A stretch of 64,000 nt of DNA, taken from the NCBI GenBank assembly GCA_002423395.1, contig DIVZ01000006.1:62001-126000 (forward strand), read 5' to 3'. Under the pieces are notes generated by a model. It made no database searches and was not told the DNA's origin. It worked only from the letters and a program-made list of their open reading frames with translations. Every line of letters begins with the position of its first letter. Within the stretch, counting starts at the first letter, position 1. The DNA is from Eubacteriaceae bacterium UBA6119 (GTDB lineage: Bacteria; Bacillota; Clostridia; Eubacteriales; UBA1433). A program made the position numbers and the translations under genes. Below, piece by piece: positions 52,808-62,465 of this stretch.

Positions 52808-52972
52808 ATGGAAAAATACAGATGCATACCGTGCGGATACGTTTATGATCCCGAAGTAGGGGATACCGATAACGGAGTTGCGAAGGGAACGTCATTTGCG
52901 GATTTGCCAACGGATTGGGTTTGCCCGATTTGCTTTGCGGGTAAAGACGAGTTTGAGATTGATAGTAATTAA
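52808..52972 (+). CDS. Rubredoxin (second copy)
   Basis: 54 residues, the usual length. Knuckles CIPCGYVYDP and CPICFAGKDEF provide the four Cys. In the second knuckle the Gly after the last Cys, usual in the family, is Phe. AAGGAGATTAAT site. It follows the cupin gene by 28 bases, and is likely translated with it. Confidence 0.93.
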   Translation: MEKYRCIPCGYVYDPEVGDTDNGVAKGTSFADLPTDWVCPICFAGKDEFEIDSN

Positions 52973-52983
52973 GATAGATTAGA

Positions 52984-53009
52984 AAACCGCACTGGGTGCG
53001 GTTTTTTTG
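52984..53009 (+). terminator. Terminator of the cupin-rubredoxin pair
   Basis: AACCGCAC-TGG-GTGCGGTT followed by TTTTTT. Confidence 0.85.
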
Positions 53010-53095
53010 TTGCTTATTAAATTTAATGTTTACTTATATCATAATTAAATATAGAATATAACTATCATATTATTTTATATGAAAGGCAAAACAAA

Positions 53096-54241
53096 TTGGA
53101 TAATAACGCATTAGAGCAAATAATTTTGAATTTAATTGAGCTAAAACAAGAGGGCGGTTATTGGGATTTTAAGAGGGAATGGCATAAAAATAAAAACGAC
53201 TTACTGCATGACATTATTTGTATGGCAAACAACCTTGAGAATAAGGATTGTTTTATAATTATTGGAGTAGATAAGTCAAATAACTTCGCGATTAAAGACA
53301 TTAAGAATGACTTGAATAGAAAAAATACACAAAAAATGGTAGATTTCTTGCGTGATAAAAATTTTGCCGGTGGTTTAAGACCAACAGTATATGTTGAGTC
53401 AATACTAATTGGGGAAACTACTATAGATGTAATTATTATTAAAAATGACTGTAATACGCCTTATTATTTAATTAAAAATTATGATGGTGTAAATGCTAAT
53501 AATATTTATACTCGTGTTATGGATACAAACACGCCTATAGATAAAACTGCGGATATAGATAAAGTTGAGTATTTATGGAGAAAGCATTTTCGTTTAGATG
53601 AAAGCCCGTTAGAACGAGTAAAATATTATCTATCTAAGCCAAAGGATTGGATTAATTCACCTACAGAATCATCATCAATTGAGTATTACAAATATGCTCC
53701 TGAATTTACAATAGAACATATTTATGATGAATCAAAGAATGGATATGATTTTTTTATTTTCGCACAGACAAATTATCAACCAAGATGGTATAATATAATA
53801 ATTAGTTATCATCAGACGATAATCTTTTCATATGATGGAATATCTCTTGACAGTGCATGGTATTTTACCATCGCTCCAGATATAGACGGTATTGCTTTAG
53901 ATAATCAAAATGGCTGGGATATTAGATTTCAATATTTTATAAAAAATTCGTTAGAATATATTATTCATCAATACTTTTATAAAAATGATAATAATTTAGA
54001 ACGCGCATCTTACAAAAAATTTATTAAATATATATTAGTATTTGAAACAGAAAAAGAAAAGGAAGACTTTAAACTATTTATTCAAACATACAAAAATAAA
54101 TTTAAAGAATTAGTAAATAAAAAAATATCTCCTTATGTGCCTAAAATAAAATGGTTAGATGAAGAAGTTTTTAAAACTGATTTTCGCAATGCGCTTGCAT
54201 TGCAAGACATGTTAGAAGAATTTAGATTGCAAAATAACTAA
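53096..54241 (+). CDS. AlbA_2 (Schlafen-like) domain protein
   Basis: 381 residues from a TTG start at 53096 (weak GAAAGGC site). The N-terminal part, YWDFKREWHKNKNDLLHDII with CMANNLENKDCFIIIGVD, is the AlbA_2/Schlafen core; the rest is alpha/beta and unrecognised. AlbA_2 proteins occur in defence islands and regulators. AT-rich gene between a terminator and a convergent pan operon. Confidence 0.75.
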   Translation: MDNNALEQIILNLIELKQEGGYWDFKREWHKNKNDLLHDIICMANNLENKDCFIIIGVDKSNNFAIKDIKNDLNRKNTQKMVDFLRDKNFAGGLRPTVYVESILIGETTIDVIIIKNDCNTPYYLIKNYDGVNANNIYTRVMDTNTPIDKTADIDKVEYLWRKHFRLDESPLERVKYYLSKPKDWINSPTESSSIEYYKYAPEFTIEHIYDESKNGYDFFIFAQTNYQPRWYNIIISYHQTIIFSYDGISLDSAWYFTIAPDIDGIALDNQNGWDIRFQYFIKNSLEYIIHQYFYKNDNNLERASYKKFIKYILVFETEKEKEDFKLFIQTYKNKFKELVNKKISPYVPKIKWLDEEVFKTDFRNALALQDMLEEFRLQNN

Positions 54242-54265
54242 TAGACTTTTTCTTTAATCACCAAA

Positions 54266-54297
54266 GCAAAAAGAGAGCTAAATAAGCTCCCTTTTTG
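54266..54297 (+). terminator. Terminator between convergent genes
   Basis: AAAGAGAGCT-AAAT-AAGCTCCCTTT followed by TT, A-run in front, so usable in both directions. Confidence 0.65.
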
Positions 54298-54331
54298 TAA
54301 CCCTCATATTTATTGAAAAGACCTTTGACTT

Positions 54332-55255
54332 TTACTCGAAATTATACGATTCTTCTTTCGCGTTTATTAGCATTACCATCATATCATTGTACGGGGTAGG
54401 TATTCCGTGCTTTTTGCCCATAATACTAATAGCCCCGTTAATTCTTTCAACTTCCGTCTTGCGCTTTTTGTCCACATCCTGCAGCATCGAGCAGCGGTTG
54501 TGACCGACTACTTTCGCTCCGTCTATGTAATATTTTCTGCTTATCTCGTCAGCGTCAAGCTCAAAGCCTTCCGCTTTAGCAACTGCGCAGCCTTCCGCAA
54601 CAAGATCATGCGCTATTGCGTACGCCGACTTGCTTTCCGCTAAAAATCCGTTTCTTGTGGAAAGAAGAGCAGATACTCCGTTAATGCCTACATTAACCAT
54701 AAGCTTCTGCCAAATGGCGGCAAGAACATTGTCATGCTTGTACGCTTCTATGCCAGCTTCGTTAAGCAGGTCAACAACTATCTGCGCTTTTGAAAGGTCG
54801 CCGTCTTTGCGCGCGCCTATGTTTGTGGGTCCTATGCCAGCCTGGAATACGTAACCCGGTCCGAGCACAGTCGCTCCCGACGCGGTTGCTCCGATTAATA
54901 GATTTTCTTTCTTAACGTATGGCACAATGTCCTCGTCATTGCCGTAACCGTTCTGCAGCGTAAGAGCAAGAGTGTCGTCTCCGAACAAGCAGCTCGCTTT
55001 TGATAACGCTTCTGCTGTGTTTACCGATTTTACGAATATTATTACAAGATCGGCTTTACCCACTTCATCGGCGCTCATTACTGCTTTGGGATGATATAAT
55101 TTGTCTTCTTCTTTTACTTTTATTTTAAGTCCTTTGTTGTTTATGTTATCTACGTGTTCTTTCCAAACGTCGATTAAATATACGTCGTTTTTAACCGATA
55201 ACGGTCCGCCGTAAAGGCTTCCCATCGCGCCTGCTCCCAGTATCGCGATTTTCAT
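54332..55255 (-). CDS. panE: 2-dehydropantoate 2-reductase
   Basis: 307 residues. MKIAILGAGAMGSLYGGPLS provides the NADPH site; KQNGYG-type loop is seen as LTLQNGYGNDEDIVPYV; LMVNVGINGVSALLSTRNG holds the catalytic Lys-like region. The ATG at 55255 is chosen because GAGGTGAT fits it; a GTG at 55264 overlaps that site. It reduces ketopantoate to pantoate in pantothenate synthesis. Same strand as panB (34-base gap). Confidence 0.9.
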   Translation of the reverse strand: MKIAILGAGAMGSLYGGPLSVKNDVYLIDVWKEHVDNINNKGLKIKVKEEDKLYHPKAVMSADEVGKADLVIIFVKSVNTAEALSKASCLFGDDTLALTLQNGYGNDEDIVPYVKKENLLIGATASGATVLGPGYVFQAGIGPTNIGARKDGDLSKAQIVVDLLNEAGIEAYKHDNVLAAIWQKLMVNVGINGVSALLSTRNGFLAESKSAYAIAHDLVAEGCAVAKAEGFELDADEISRKYYIDGAKVVGHNRCSMLQDVDKKRKTEVERINGAISIMGKKHGIPTPYNDMMVMLINAKEESYNFE

Positions 55256-55289
55256 ATCTATCACCTCATTTATAATAATTGCGGTAAGT

Positions 55290-56120
55290 TTATTTGTCTA
55301 TTTCAAAACCTTCAACAACTACATTGTAGCATTGTTCGGGCGCGGGATATACTTTGTTGTTTACATCGTCTCTAAATTCGTTAAGCCCTTTTACAAACTG
55401 TTCACGGTATTCGCCGAAATGTTTTACGAATTTAGGCGCTCTTCCGAAGAAACCGAACATATCATAAAAGTTTTGTCCGTGACCTGTGCCGTAAGGGCCT
55501 GAGCCGCCGGAAAACATAGGAATTTCAACAGCTTCGCTCATCGCTTTTCCTACGCCTACGGGTACGCATTCAACCAGGCAGCAGAAAGCTCCGGCTTTTT
55601 CTATGGCTTTAATTTCTTCTATGAGTTTTTTAGCCGTTTCGGGGGTTTTGCCCTGAACTTTCATTCCGCCGGCGCTTGCCGCTGTCTGCGGAGTAAGCCC
55701 GATATGTCCCATAACGGGAGTGCCTGATTTTACTATAGCTTCAATTTTGTCCGCCATTTCAATGCCGCCTTCAAGTTTAACGCAGTCGCATCCGCCTTCT
55801 TTCATCATGCGGTTGGCAGACTCAATAGCCTGCTGACAGCTTACGTTGTAAGTGCCGAACGGAAGGTCGCCTACTATAAAAGTATTAGGCGCGCCTTTTA
55901 CAACGGCTCTTGTAGCAAGAATCATCATATCAAGCGTTACGGGTGTTGTTGAATCAAAACCGTATACGATATTGCCAATGGAATCGCCTACGAGTATTGC
56001 TTCGACATTACTTTCATCAACTATTTTTGCCGTGGTATAATCGTACACCGTGAGCATTGTAAAACGTCTGTTTTCCTGTTTATAAATTTTAAATTCCGGA
56101 ATAGTAATTTTTTTTGCCAT
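55290..56120 (-). CDS. panB: 3-methyl-2-oxobutanoate hydroxymethyltransferase
   Basis: 276 residues. AILVGDSIGNIVYGFDSTTP and PVTLDMMILATRAVVKGAPN are standard PanB motifs; VMGHIGLTPQTAASAGGMKV and GSGPYGTGHGQNFYD also match. It forms ketopantoate from ketoisovalerate and methylene-tetrahydrofolate. panC and panD are not in the window. Reverse-strand site GGAGGATAATAAC. Confidence 0.92.
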   Translation of the reverse strand: MAKKITIPEFKIYKQENRRFTMLTVYDYTTAKIVDESNVEAILVGDSIGNIVYGFDSTTPVTLDMMILATRAVVKGAPNTFIVGDLPFGTYNVSCQQAIESANRMMKEGGCDCVKLEGGIEMADKIEAIVKSGTPVMGHIGLTPQTAASAGGMKVQGKTPETAKKLIEEIKAIEKAGAFCCLVECVPVGVGKAMSEAVEIPMFSGGSGPYGTGHGQNFYDMFGFFGRAPKFVKHFGEYREQFVKGLNEFRDDVNNKVYPAPEQCYNVVVEGFEIDK

Positions 56121-56250
56121 GTTATTATCCTCCTACCAAAAAAAATACAACTGACAACAATATCTATATTATAAATCCAAATTTTGTAAATAGTCAATTT
56201 ATTTAAAATATTAATACACTAATTAAGATAAAATTAAAAAAATACATAAA

Positions 56251-56280
56251 TTGTATGTTTTTATTATATAATGATATAAT
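56251..56280 (+). promoter_or_regulatory. Candidate promoter of the M29 aminopeptidase gene
   Basis: TTGTAT (56251-56256) and TATAAT (56275-56280) with an 18-base spacer, 27 bases before the start codon. Confidence 0.5.
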
Positions 56281-56306
56281 TATCTTATAGATTATATGGA
56301 GGGAAT

Positions 56307-57419
56307 ATGGATAGTCGAATTGTTAAACTCGCACGGAATTTAGTAAATTACTCCTGCCAGGTAAAAGCGGGGGAGAATGTTTTGATAAGCATAGAAGGCG
56401 AAAGCGTTATTGATATGGCGCGCCAGATAGTTGCCGAAGTATACAACGCTGGAGGCAACCCTTTCGTTGACATTTCAAATTCGCGAATTACCAGACAGGT
56501 GCTTTTAGGCATAAAAGAAGAGCAGATAAAGAACATGAATGACATGCTTTTATATAAAATGAAGAAAATGAACGCTTATATTGCCGTAAGGGGAAATGAT
56601 AATACAGCCGAACTTTCGGACGTTCCTAGTGACCTTATGAAAACATACAGCAAGCTGATGAAACCGGCGTTTGACCAGAGAGTAAATCACACGAAATGGG
56701 TTGTGCTGCGCTACCCCAATAACGCAATGGCGCAGAAAGCCAACATGAGCCTTGCGGCGTTTGAGGATTTTTATTTTGACGTGTGCAACCTTGATTATTC
56801 CAAAATGGACAAAGCGCAGGACTGCTTAAAAGCTTTAATGGACAGAACAGACAAAGTGCGCATAACGGGCGAGGGCACCGACCTTACGTTTAGTATTAAA
56901 GGAATGCCCGCGATAAAATGCTCGGGAAGGCAGAACATCCCTGACGGTGAAGTATTTACCGCGCCTGTTAAAAACAGCGTAAACGGAAAGATTATGTACA
57001 ACACGCCTTCAGAATACCACGGCAGCACTTTTACAAACGTAGCGTTTGAGTTTAAAGACGGTAAAATAACGTATGCCGGATGCAACGATGACGAGAAAAT
57101 AAACCAAATACTCGACACGGATGAAGGCGCAAGGTATATAGGAGAGTTTGCGTTTGGAATTAACCCGTATATCACCAGACCTATGAACGATATTTTGTTT
57201 GACGAAAAAATTGCCGGTTCTATTCATTTTACGCCGGGCTCGGCTTATGTGGGCGAAGCCGATAACGGAAACCGCAGCGCAATTCATTGGGATTTGGTAT
57301 ACATTCAACGTCCCGAATACGGCGGCGGCAAAATTTATTTTGACGATGTGCTTATACGCGATAACGGAATTTTTGTACTTGACGAATTAAAAGGGCTTAA
57401 CCCCGAAAATCTGAAATAA
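56307..57419 (+). CDS. M29-family aminopeptidase
   Basis: 370 residues. KLARNLVNYSCQVKAGENVL, RITGEGTDLTFSIKGMPAIK and ARYIGEFAFGINPYITRPMN with GSIHFTPGSAYVGEADNGNR match the M29 thermophilic aminopeptidase family (AmpS/AmpT type), with Glu/His/Asp ligands for two metal ions in the C-terminal half. It trims N-terminal residues of peptides in the cytosol. Site TGGAGGGAATA. Its own terminator (57435-57466) separates it from the shikimate operon. Confidence 0.92.
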   Translation: MDSRIVKLARNLVNYSCQVKAGENVLISIEGESVIDMARQIVAEVYNAGGNPFVDISNSRITRQVLLGIKEEQIKNMNDMLLYKMKKMNAYIAVRGNDNTAELSDVPSDLMKTYSKLMKPAFDQRVNHTKWVVLRYPNNAMAQKANMSLAAFEDFYFDVCNLDYSKMDKAQDCLKALMDRTDKVRITGEGTDLTFSIKGMPAIKCSGRQNIPDGEVFTAPVKNSVNGKIMYNTPSEYHGSTFTNVAFEFKDGKITYAGCNDDEKINQILDTDEGARYIGEFAFGINPYITRPMNDILFDEKIAGSIHFTPGSAYVGEADNGNRSAIHWDLVYIQRPEYGGGKIYFDDVLIRDNGIFVLDELKGLNPENLK

Positions 57420-57434
57420 AATAATAAAACAATA

Positions 57435-57466
57435 AAAACTGCTCGGTATTACGGGCAGTTTTTGTA
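57435..57466 (+). terminator. Terminator after the M29 gene
   Basis: AAACTGC-TCGGTATTACGG-GCAGTTT followed by TTG. Confidence 0.7.
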
Positions 57467-57540
57467 TTATAATAATAAGATATACTGTTAATTAAATATA
57501 ATATATAATAAATATAAATCACATATAAGCGGAGGCAATA

Positions 57541-58626
57541 ATGGATTGTGTTAATGTTGGAATAGACAAAACCGTCTATTACAAAATCTATATAAAAGAT
57601 AATATTTTTACAGATGCCGACCTTTTAAAGCCGCTTTTCTGTAAATATTCCAAAGCGATGATTATAACGGACGACAACGTGCGCCTGATTCATCTTGATA
57701 AAGTTATTGCCGCATTAAAGCCGTATATTGAAAATATTTACATATTCTGCCTATACGCCAAAGAGAATAGTAAATCTATACAGAACGCCGAGAAAATACT
57801 TGCGAAACTTGCCGATAACAAATTCAGAAAAGACGATATCATAATTTCGCTCGGAGGAGGAATGGTTTCCGATATAGCGGGATTCTGCGCTTCCGTATAT
57901 AAACGCGGATGCGCTCTTGCGCACGTGCCTACAACCGTTCTTGCACAGGTAGATGCAAGCATAGGCGGGAAAACGGCCGTAAACACGGGTGCGGGGAAAA
58001 ACATGATAGGAACAATTTATCATCCGAATTTTGTGCTTTGCGATACTTCGCTGTTAAGCACGCTTAGCGATGAAGCTTATTTTGAAAGCTTTGCCGAGAT
58101 AATAAAATACGCGCTTATCTGCGACAGGAAATTATTTGAATATCTTGAAAATACCGATACAATTGATATCAGAAATAATATCGCGGCAGTAATAACAAAA
58201 TGCGTAAACCATAAAGCGGGAATTGTAGCTATAGATGATGCCGATAACAACGAAAGGTTAAAGCTCAACTTCGGTCATACAATAGCACACGCAATTGAAA
58301 AATATTACGGATATAAAATATATTCGCATCCGCGCGCTGTGGGCATAGGAATGTATTCAACTGTCTTATTTTGCGAAAATGAAGGCATATGCAAACAAGG
58401 CACGGTGCAAAGAGTAAAAACGCTGCTTGAGAAATTCTCGCTTGAATATAAAATGCCGCAAATAAGTAAGGAAGATTTTTATACAATAATAGCTAACGAT
58501 AAAAAGCTCTCTGCAGGAGGGCTGAAAGAAACCGTTATTTGCGATATTGGCGAAAGCAAAATAATATTACTTGACGATGATAAAATAAAAAACATAGCAG
58601 AAAAATATTTAAAGGAACTTAAATGA
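57541..58626 (+). CDS. aroB: 3-dehydroquinate synthase
   Basis: 361 residues. GGGMVSDIAGFCASVYKRG near 102-120, TTVLAQVDASIGGKTAVN near 130-147, and metal ligands in NFGHTIAHAIEK and YSHPRAVGIGM. It converts DAHP to 3-dehydroquinate. AGCGGAGGCAATA site. First gene of the operon; no DAHP synthase (aroF) or shikimate kinase (aroK) gene is visible nearby. Overlaps aroA by four bases. Confidence 0.95.
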   Translation: MDCVNVGIDKTVYYKIYIKDNIFTDADLLKPLFCKYSKAMIITDDNVRLIHLDKVIAALKPYIENIYIFCLYAKENSKSIQNAEKILAKLADNKFRKDDIIISLGGGMVSDIAGFCASVYKRGCALAHVPTTVLAQVDASIGGKTAVNTGAGKNMIGTIYHPNFVLCDTSLLSTLSDEAYFESFAEIIKYALICDRKLFEYLENTDTIDIRNNIAAVITKCVNHKAGIVAIDDADNNERLKLNFGHTIAHAIEKYYGYKIYSHPRAVGIGMYSTVLFCENEGICKQGTVQRVKTLLEKFSLEYKMPQISKEDFYTIIANDKKLSAGGLKETVICDIGESKIILLDDDKIKNIAEKYLKELK

Positions 58627-59927
58627 GAGTAATCGAAGTAAAACCAGTCAAGCTGAAAGGCGTAATTAAAATACCTCCGTCCAAAAGCTATGCCCACAGG
58701 GCTATTATATGCGCGTCTTTATCTAACGGCATATCAACTATCAGCAATGTCATGCTTTCGGATGATGTGATGGCGACTATAAAAGCTATGGAGTCGCTCG
58801 GAGCGAACATTAATTACATATCGGAAGATGTGCCTGATTTTTTTACTCTCGTAATAAAGGGAAGTTATCCGCTAAAAGTAAAAAACAATATTATAAACTG
58901 CCGCCAGAGCGCAAGCACGCTCCGCTTTACAATACCAATCGCGCTTACTACTAATGAAAAAATAGCTTTCACCGCCAACGGAAGGCTTATAGAGCGTCCG
59001 CTTGACGATTATTACAAAATATTTGACAGTAAAAAAATACTATATCAAAACAATAAGGGACTGCTTCCGTTAATTGTAGAAGGAATGTTAAAAAGCGGAG
59101 TGTACAGAGCCGATACGCACATAACGTCACAGACTATATCGGCGCTTTTAATGACGCTTCCGCTGCTGGAAGGAAACTCCAAAATAAAAACGCAGGGTCC
59201 GCTTTCAAGCAAAGATTACATAAGCATGACGATGGACATAATGAATAAAGCTGGAGTGGCGGTAAGGTTTGATAAAAACACTAGAGAATTTTTAATAAGA
59301 GGGGATCAGAAATATAATCCTTTAGAGTACACGGTGGAAGCGGATTTTTCTTCAGCGTCGTTCTGGCTTTGTGCAGGCGCGATGGGATGCGACGTAGTAT
59401 GTAAAGGGCTTGATCTTCATTCAAAACAGGCGGACAAGGCGCTGCTCGCATATTTATCCGCAGCAGGCGCAAAAATTATGAAAAACAGCGAAGGCATTGT
59501 AATACGCGCCGACGGAGGCCTTGCACCGTTTAAAATCAACATCGACGCAACGCCCGATTTGCTTCCTGCACTTGCCGTGCTTGCGTGCAGCATAAAAGGG
59601 CTTTCGCAGATAACAGGACTGCGAAGACTCAAATTCAAGGAATCGGACAGGATAAAAACTACAATAAGTATGATAAACGGTCTGGGCGGAGACATAGTGG
59701 AAATATCTGACGGGCTTATAATAAAAGGAACAGGAAGCCTTGAAGGCGGCATGGTGCATACAGCTAATGACCACAGAATAGCGATGGCCGCCGCGACGGC
59801 ATCGGTTATAAGCAAAAAAAGCGTAATAATCTCTTACGCGGACTGCGTAGGAAAGTCTTATCCGCAGTTTTGGGATGATTTAAAAAAAGCCGGAGGAAAA
59901 ATTGAAGAGTACTACATGGGCAGGTGA
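58623..59927 (+). CDS. aroA: EPSP synthase
   Basis: 434 residues. PPSKSYAHRAIICASLSNG at the N-terminus, CRQSASTLRFTIPI, LRRLKFKESDRIKTT and ANDHRIAMAAAT (all present) mark 3-phosphoshikimate 1-carboxyvinyltransferase. ATGA overlap with aroB. Its last 26 bases overlap the start of the fusion gene. Confidence 0.95.
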   Translation: MRVIEVKPVKLKGVIKIPPSKSYAHRAIICASLSNGISTISNVMLSDDVMATIKAMESLGANINYISEDVPDFFTLVIKGSYPLKVKNNIINCRQSASTLRFTIPIALTTNEKIAFTANGRLIERPLDDYYKIFDSKKILYQNNKGLLPLIVEGMLKSGVYRADTHITSQTISALLMTLPLLEGNSKIKTQGPLSSKDYISMTMDIMNKAGVAVRFDKNTREFLIRGDQKYNPLEYTVEADFSSASFWLCAGAMGCDVVCKGLDLHSKQADKALLAYLSAAGAKIMKNSEGIVIRADGGLAPFKINIDATPDLLPALAVLACSIKGLSQITGLRRLKFKESDRIKTTISMINGLGGDIVEISDGLIIKGTGSLEGGMVHTANDHRIAMAAATASVISKKSVIISYADCVGKSYPQFWDDLKKAGGKIEEYYMGR

Positions 59928-62034
59928 CGCCCTTAAAATCGAAGTGTTCGGCGCAAGCCACGGGATTAATGTGGGCTGCGTACTTTACGGAATGCCTAAA
60001 GGCTTGAAAGTTGACTTTAGCTTAATTGACGATATTTTAAAAAAACGCTCTCCGAAAAGTGTGCTCGGCAGCGGAAGAGCTGAAGATGACGAATACGAAA
60101 TAACTAAAGGCGTAAAAGATGGGCTTACAACGGGCGGAGAAATAGAGATAATTATAAAAAACAAAGACATAAGGAAATCGGATTACGATAAGACAAAATA
60201 CGTTCCGCGTCCTTCGCACGCCGATTATACTTCATATGTAAAATACGGCAAGATTTTCTCGGGCGGAGGAATGTTTTCCGCGCGAATGACCGCGCCTGTA
60301 TGCGTTGCAGGCGTGATATGCGAGGCTTACCTTAAAATACTCGGAATAACAGTCGGCGCGAGGCTAAAAACGGCAGGTAATATAAGCGATGATGAGATAG
60401 ATTACTCAAACATTACACATGATATGCTTGATAAGCTTAACAATATGCAAATACCGATGATAAGCACGCAAGCAGCGGATAAAGTACGCGCATTCATTGA
60501 TAAGCTGAGAGAAGAAAAAGATTCCTCGGGCGGAGCAGTGCAGTGTTTTGTTTTGGGCGTGCACGCTGGATACGGAAACGGACTTTTTAAAAGCATTGAA
60601 GCAAAAATAAGCGGTCTTATATATTCAATACCTGCAGTAAAAGCGGTTTCATTCGGTTTGGGACAAGAGTATGAACAATCATACGCAAGCGAAGTCAACG
60701 ACGAGTTTTATTATGATGAAGATAAAGATGTGAAGACATATACGAACAACTGCGGAGGAATAGTCGGAGGCATTTCTTCGGGAATGCCGATTGTAGTTAA
60801 CGCTTCATTTAAACCCGCGCCTTCAATTGAAAGACCGCAGAGAACAGTGGATTTGCTTAAGGCAGAAAATACCGAAATTACAGTAAAAGGAAGGCACGAT
60901 GTGCTTATTGCTGTAAGAGGACTTTGGGTAGTGCGCGCTTATGTGTGCATCGCTATTGCCGATATGATAATAAGTGAAAAATCAGAACGAACAGACATCA
61001 CAGAGCTAAGAGATGAAATAGACATAATTGACAAACAGCTTGCGGGGCTTTTTAACAGAAGACTTAACATTGCTTTTAAAATAGGTGAAATAAAAAAGCT
61101 TAAAGGTCTTGATACGATAGATAGAAACAGGGAAAAGCAAGTGATAAATAACGCGCTTTTTTATGCCGATGAAGACAATAAGCATTATGTTAAAGAATAT
61201 ATGAAAAACATCATTTCACTAAGCACCAAGAAACAGAAGCCTGAATTTAAAAGGCTGTGCCTTATAGGGAAAAACATAGATTATTCGCTTTCTCCGTTAA
61301 TTCACGGCATTATACTTGACTGCAAAAAAATATCCGGCGCGTACACTGCGTGTGATATGGAAAATTTCGAACTAGACAGGTTTTTTGATGATTTTGTTTA
61401 TGACGGAGCGAATGTGACGATACCGTATAAAACTGATGTTATGAAGTATTGCGATTATATAAGCGATGAGGCAAGGGTTATTGGCGCAGTAAATACGATA
61501 GTTAAAAAAGACGGGTTTTTACATGGCTATAACACGGACGCGTACGGGTTTGAGAAACTGCTTGAGTTAAATGAAATATACGTAAAAAACAAAACCGCCG
61601 TCATACTCGGCTCGGGCGGCGCGCAGAATGCGGTGAGATACGTTCTTTTAAAAGCGGGCACGAATGTAATCACGGCAAGCAGAAACAATAAGGGAGACGG
61701 CGTTATAAGTTATGACGAGCTGAAAAATATCGGGAAAATCGACTGCCTGATAAACGCAACGCCATTGGGTGCCGGAAAGTTAAAAGATTTCTGTCCTGCG
61801 GATGATGAGACAATATGCAAAAGCGATGTGATAATCGACTTGAACTACAGTCCGTATTACAGCGTGCTTTTAAGAAAAGGGCTCGATAAAGGCAAGAAGT
61901 GCGTAAACGGAATTGATATGCTTATTTATCAGGCAATTTTAGCGGAGAGCTTATTCTTGGGAATAAACGCGGAAGATTTATATGATAAAATAAAAATAGA
62001 AATAACAAAAGCTATTAACAGGGAAAAGATATGA
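59902..62034 (+). CDS. Chorismate synthase / chorismate mutase / shikimate dehydrogenase fusion
   Basis: 710 residues in one frame. 1-360 chorismate synthase (VFGASHGINVGCVLYGMPKG, RPSHADYTSYVKYGKIFSGG, FSARMTAPVCVAGVICEAYL); 362-445 AroQ-type chorismate mutase (LRDEIDIIDKQLAGLFNRRL, KIGEIKKLKG); 449-710 shikimate dehydrogenase (YSLSPLIHGIIL, GANVTIPYKTDVMKYCD with the catalytic Lys, GYNTDAYGF, GSGGAQNAVRY). TTG start at 59902 is fixed by GGAGGAAAAA immediately upstream. One chain covers steps before and after EPSP plus the prephenate branch. Overlaps aroQ by four bases. Confidence 0.9.
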   Translation: MKSTTWAGDALKIEVFGASHGINVGCVLYGMPKGLKVDFSLIDDILKKRSPKSVLGSGRAEDDEYEITKGVKDGLTTGGEIEIIIKNKDIRKSDYDKTKYVPRPSHADYTSYVKYGKIFSGGGMFSARMTAPVCVAGVICEAYLKILGITVGARLKTAGNISDDEIDYSNITHDMLDKLNNMQIPMISTQAADKVRAFIDKLREEKDSSGGAVQCFVLGVHAGYGNGLFKSIEAKISGLIYSIPAVKAVSFGLGQEYEQSYASEVNDEFYYDEDKDVKTYTNNCGGIVGGISSGMPIVVNASFKPAPSIERPQRTVDLLKAENTEITVKGRHDVLIAVRGLWVVRAYVCIAIADMIISEKSERTDITELRDEIDIIDKQLAGLFNRRLNIAFKIGEIKKLKGLDTIDRNREKQVINNALFYADEDNKHYVKEYMKNIISLSTKKQKPEFKRLCLIGKNIDYSLSPLIHGIILDCKKISGAYTACDMENFELDRFFDDFVYDGANVTIPYKTDVMKYCDYISDEARVIGAVNTIVKKDGFLHGYNTDAYGFEKLLELNEIYVKNKTAVILGSGGAQNAVRYVLLKAGTNVITASRNNKGDGVISYDELKNIGKIDCLINATPLGAGKLKDFCPADDETICKSDVIIDLNYSPYYSVLLRKGLDKGKKCVNGIDMLIYQAILAESLFLGINAEDLYDKIKIEITKAINREKI

Positions 62035-62465
62035 AAAAACTGCTTATATTAAACGGACCAAATATAAATATGACGGGCGTAAGAGAAAAAGATATTTACG
62101 GAACTGCGAGCTATAAAGAGCTTGTGAGTATGATAAAAACATGGTGCGGTGAAGTCGGATTTAAATCTACTGTAATTCAAAGCAACCATGAGGGAGAACT
62201 TATTGACATCATTCAGAAAAGCGAGAAAAAAGGCTACTGCGGCATTATAATAAACCCCGGCGCATATTCCCATTACAGCATCGCTATAATGGACGCTTTG
62301 CAGTGCGTAAGCATACCCAAAATTGAAGTGCATATAAGCGACATACAAAACCGCGAGGAATTTCGAAAAAATCTTATAACGGCAAAAGCGTGCAGCAGCG
62401 TTATTTCAGGCAAGGGCTATGAAGTATACCATCTTGCGGTTATTGAGATTTCAAAGTTACTATAA
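62031..62465 (+). CDS. aroQ: 3-dehydroquinate dehydratase, type II
   Basis: 144 residues. LLILNGPNINMTGVREKDIY, QSNHEGELIDIIQ, INPGAYSHYSIAIMDAL and EVHISDIQNREEFR are standard for the type II dodecameric enzyme. ATGA overlap with the fusion gene, so the last gene of the operon. With aroB, aroA and the fusion only aroF and aroK are missing for the complete path. Confidence 0.95.
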   Translation: MKKLLILNGPNINMTGVREKDIYGTASYKELVSMIKTWCGEVGFKSTVIQSNHEGELIDIIQKSEKKGYCGIIINPGAYSHYSIAIMDALQCVSIPKIEVHISDIQNREEFRKNLITAKACSSVISGKGYEVYHLAVIEISKLL

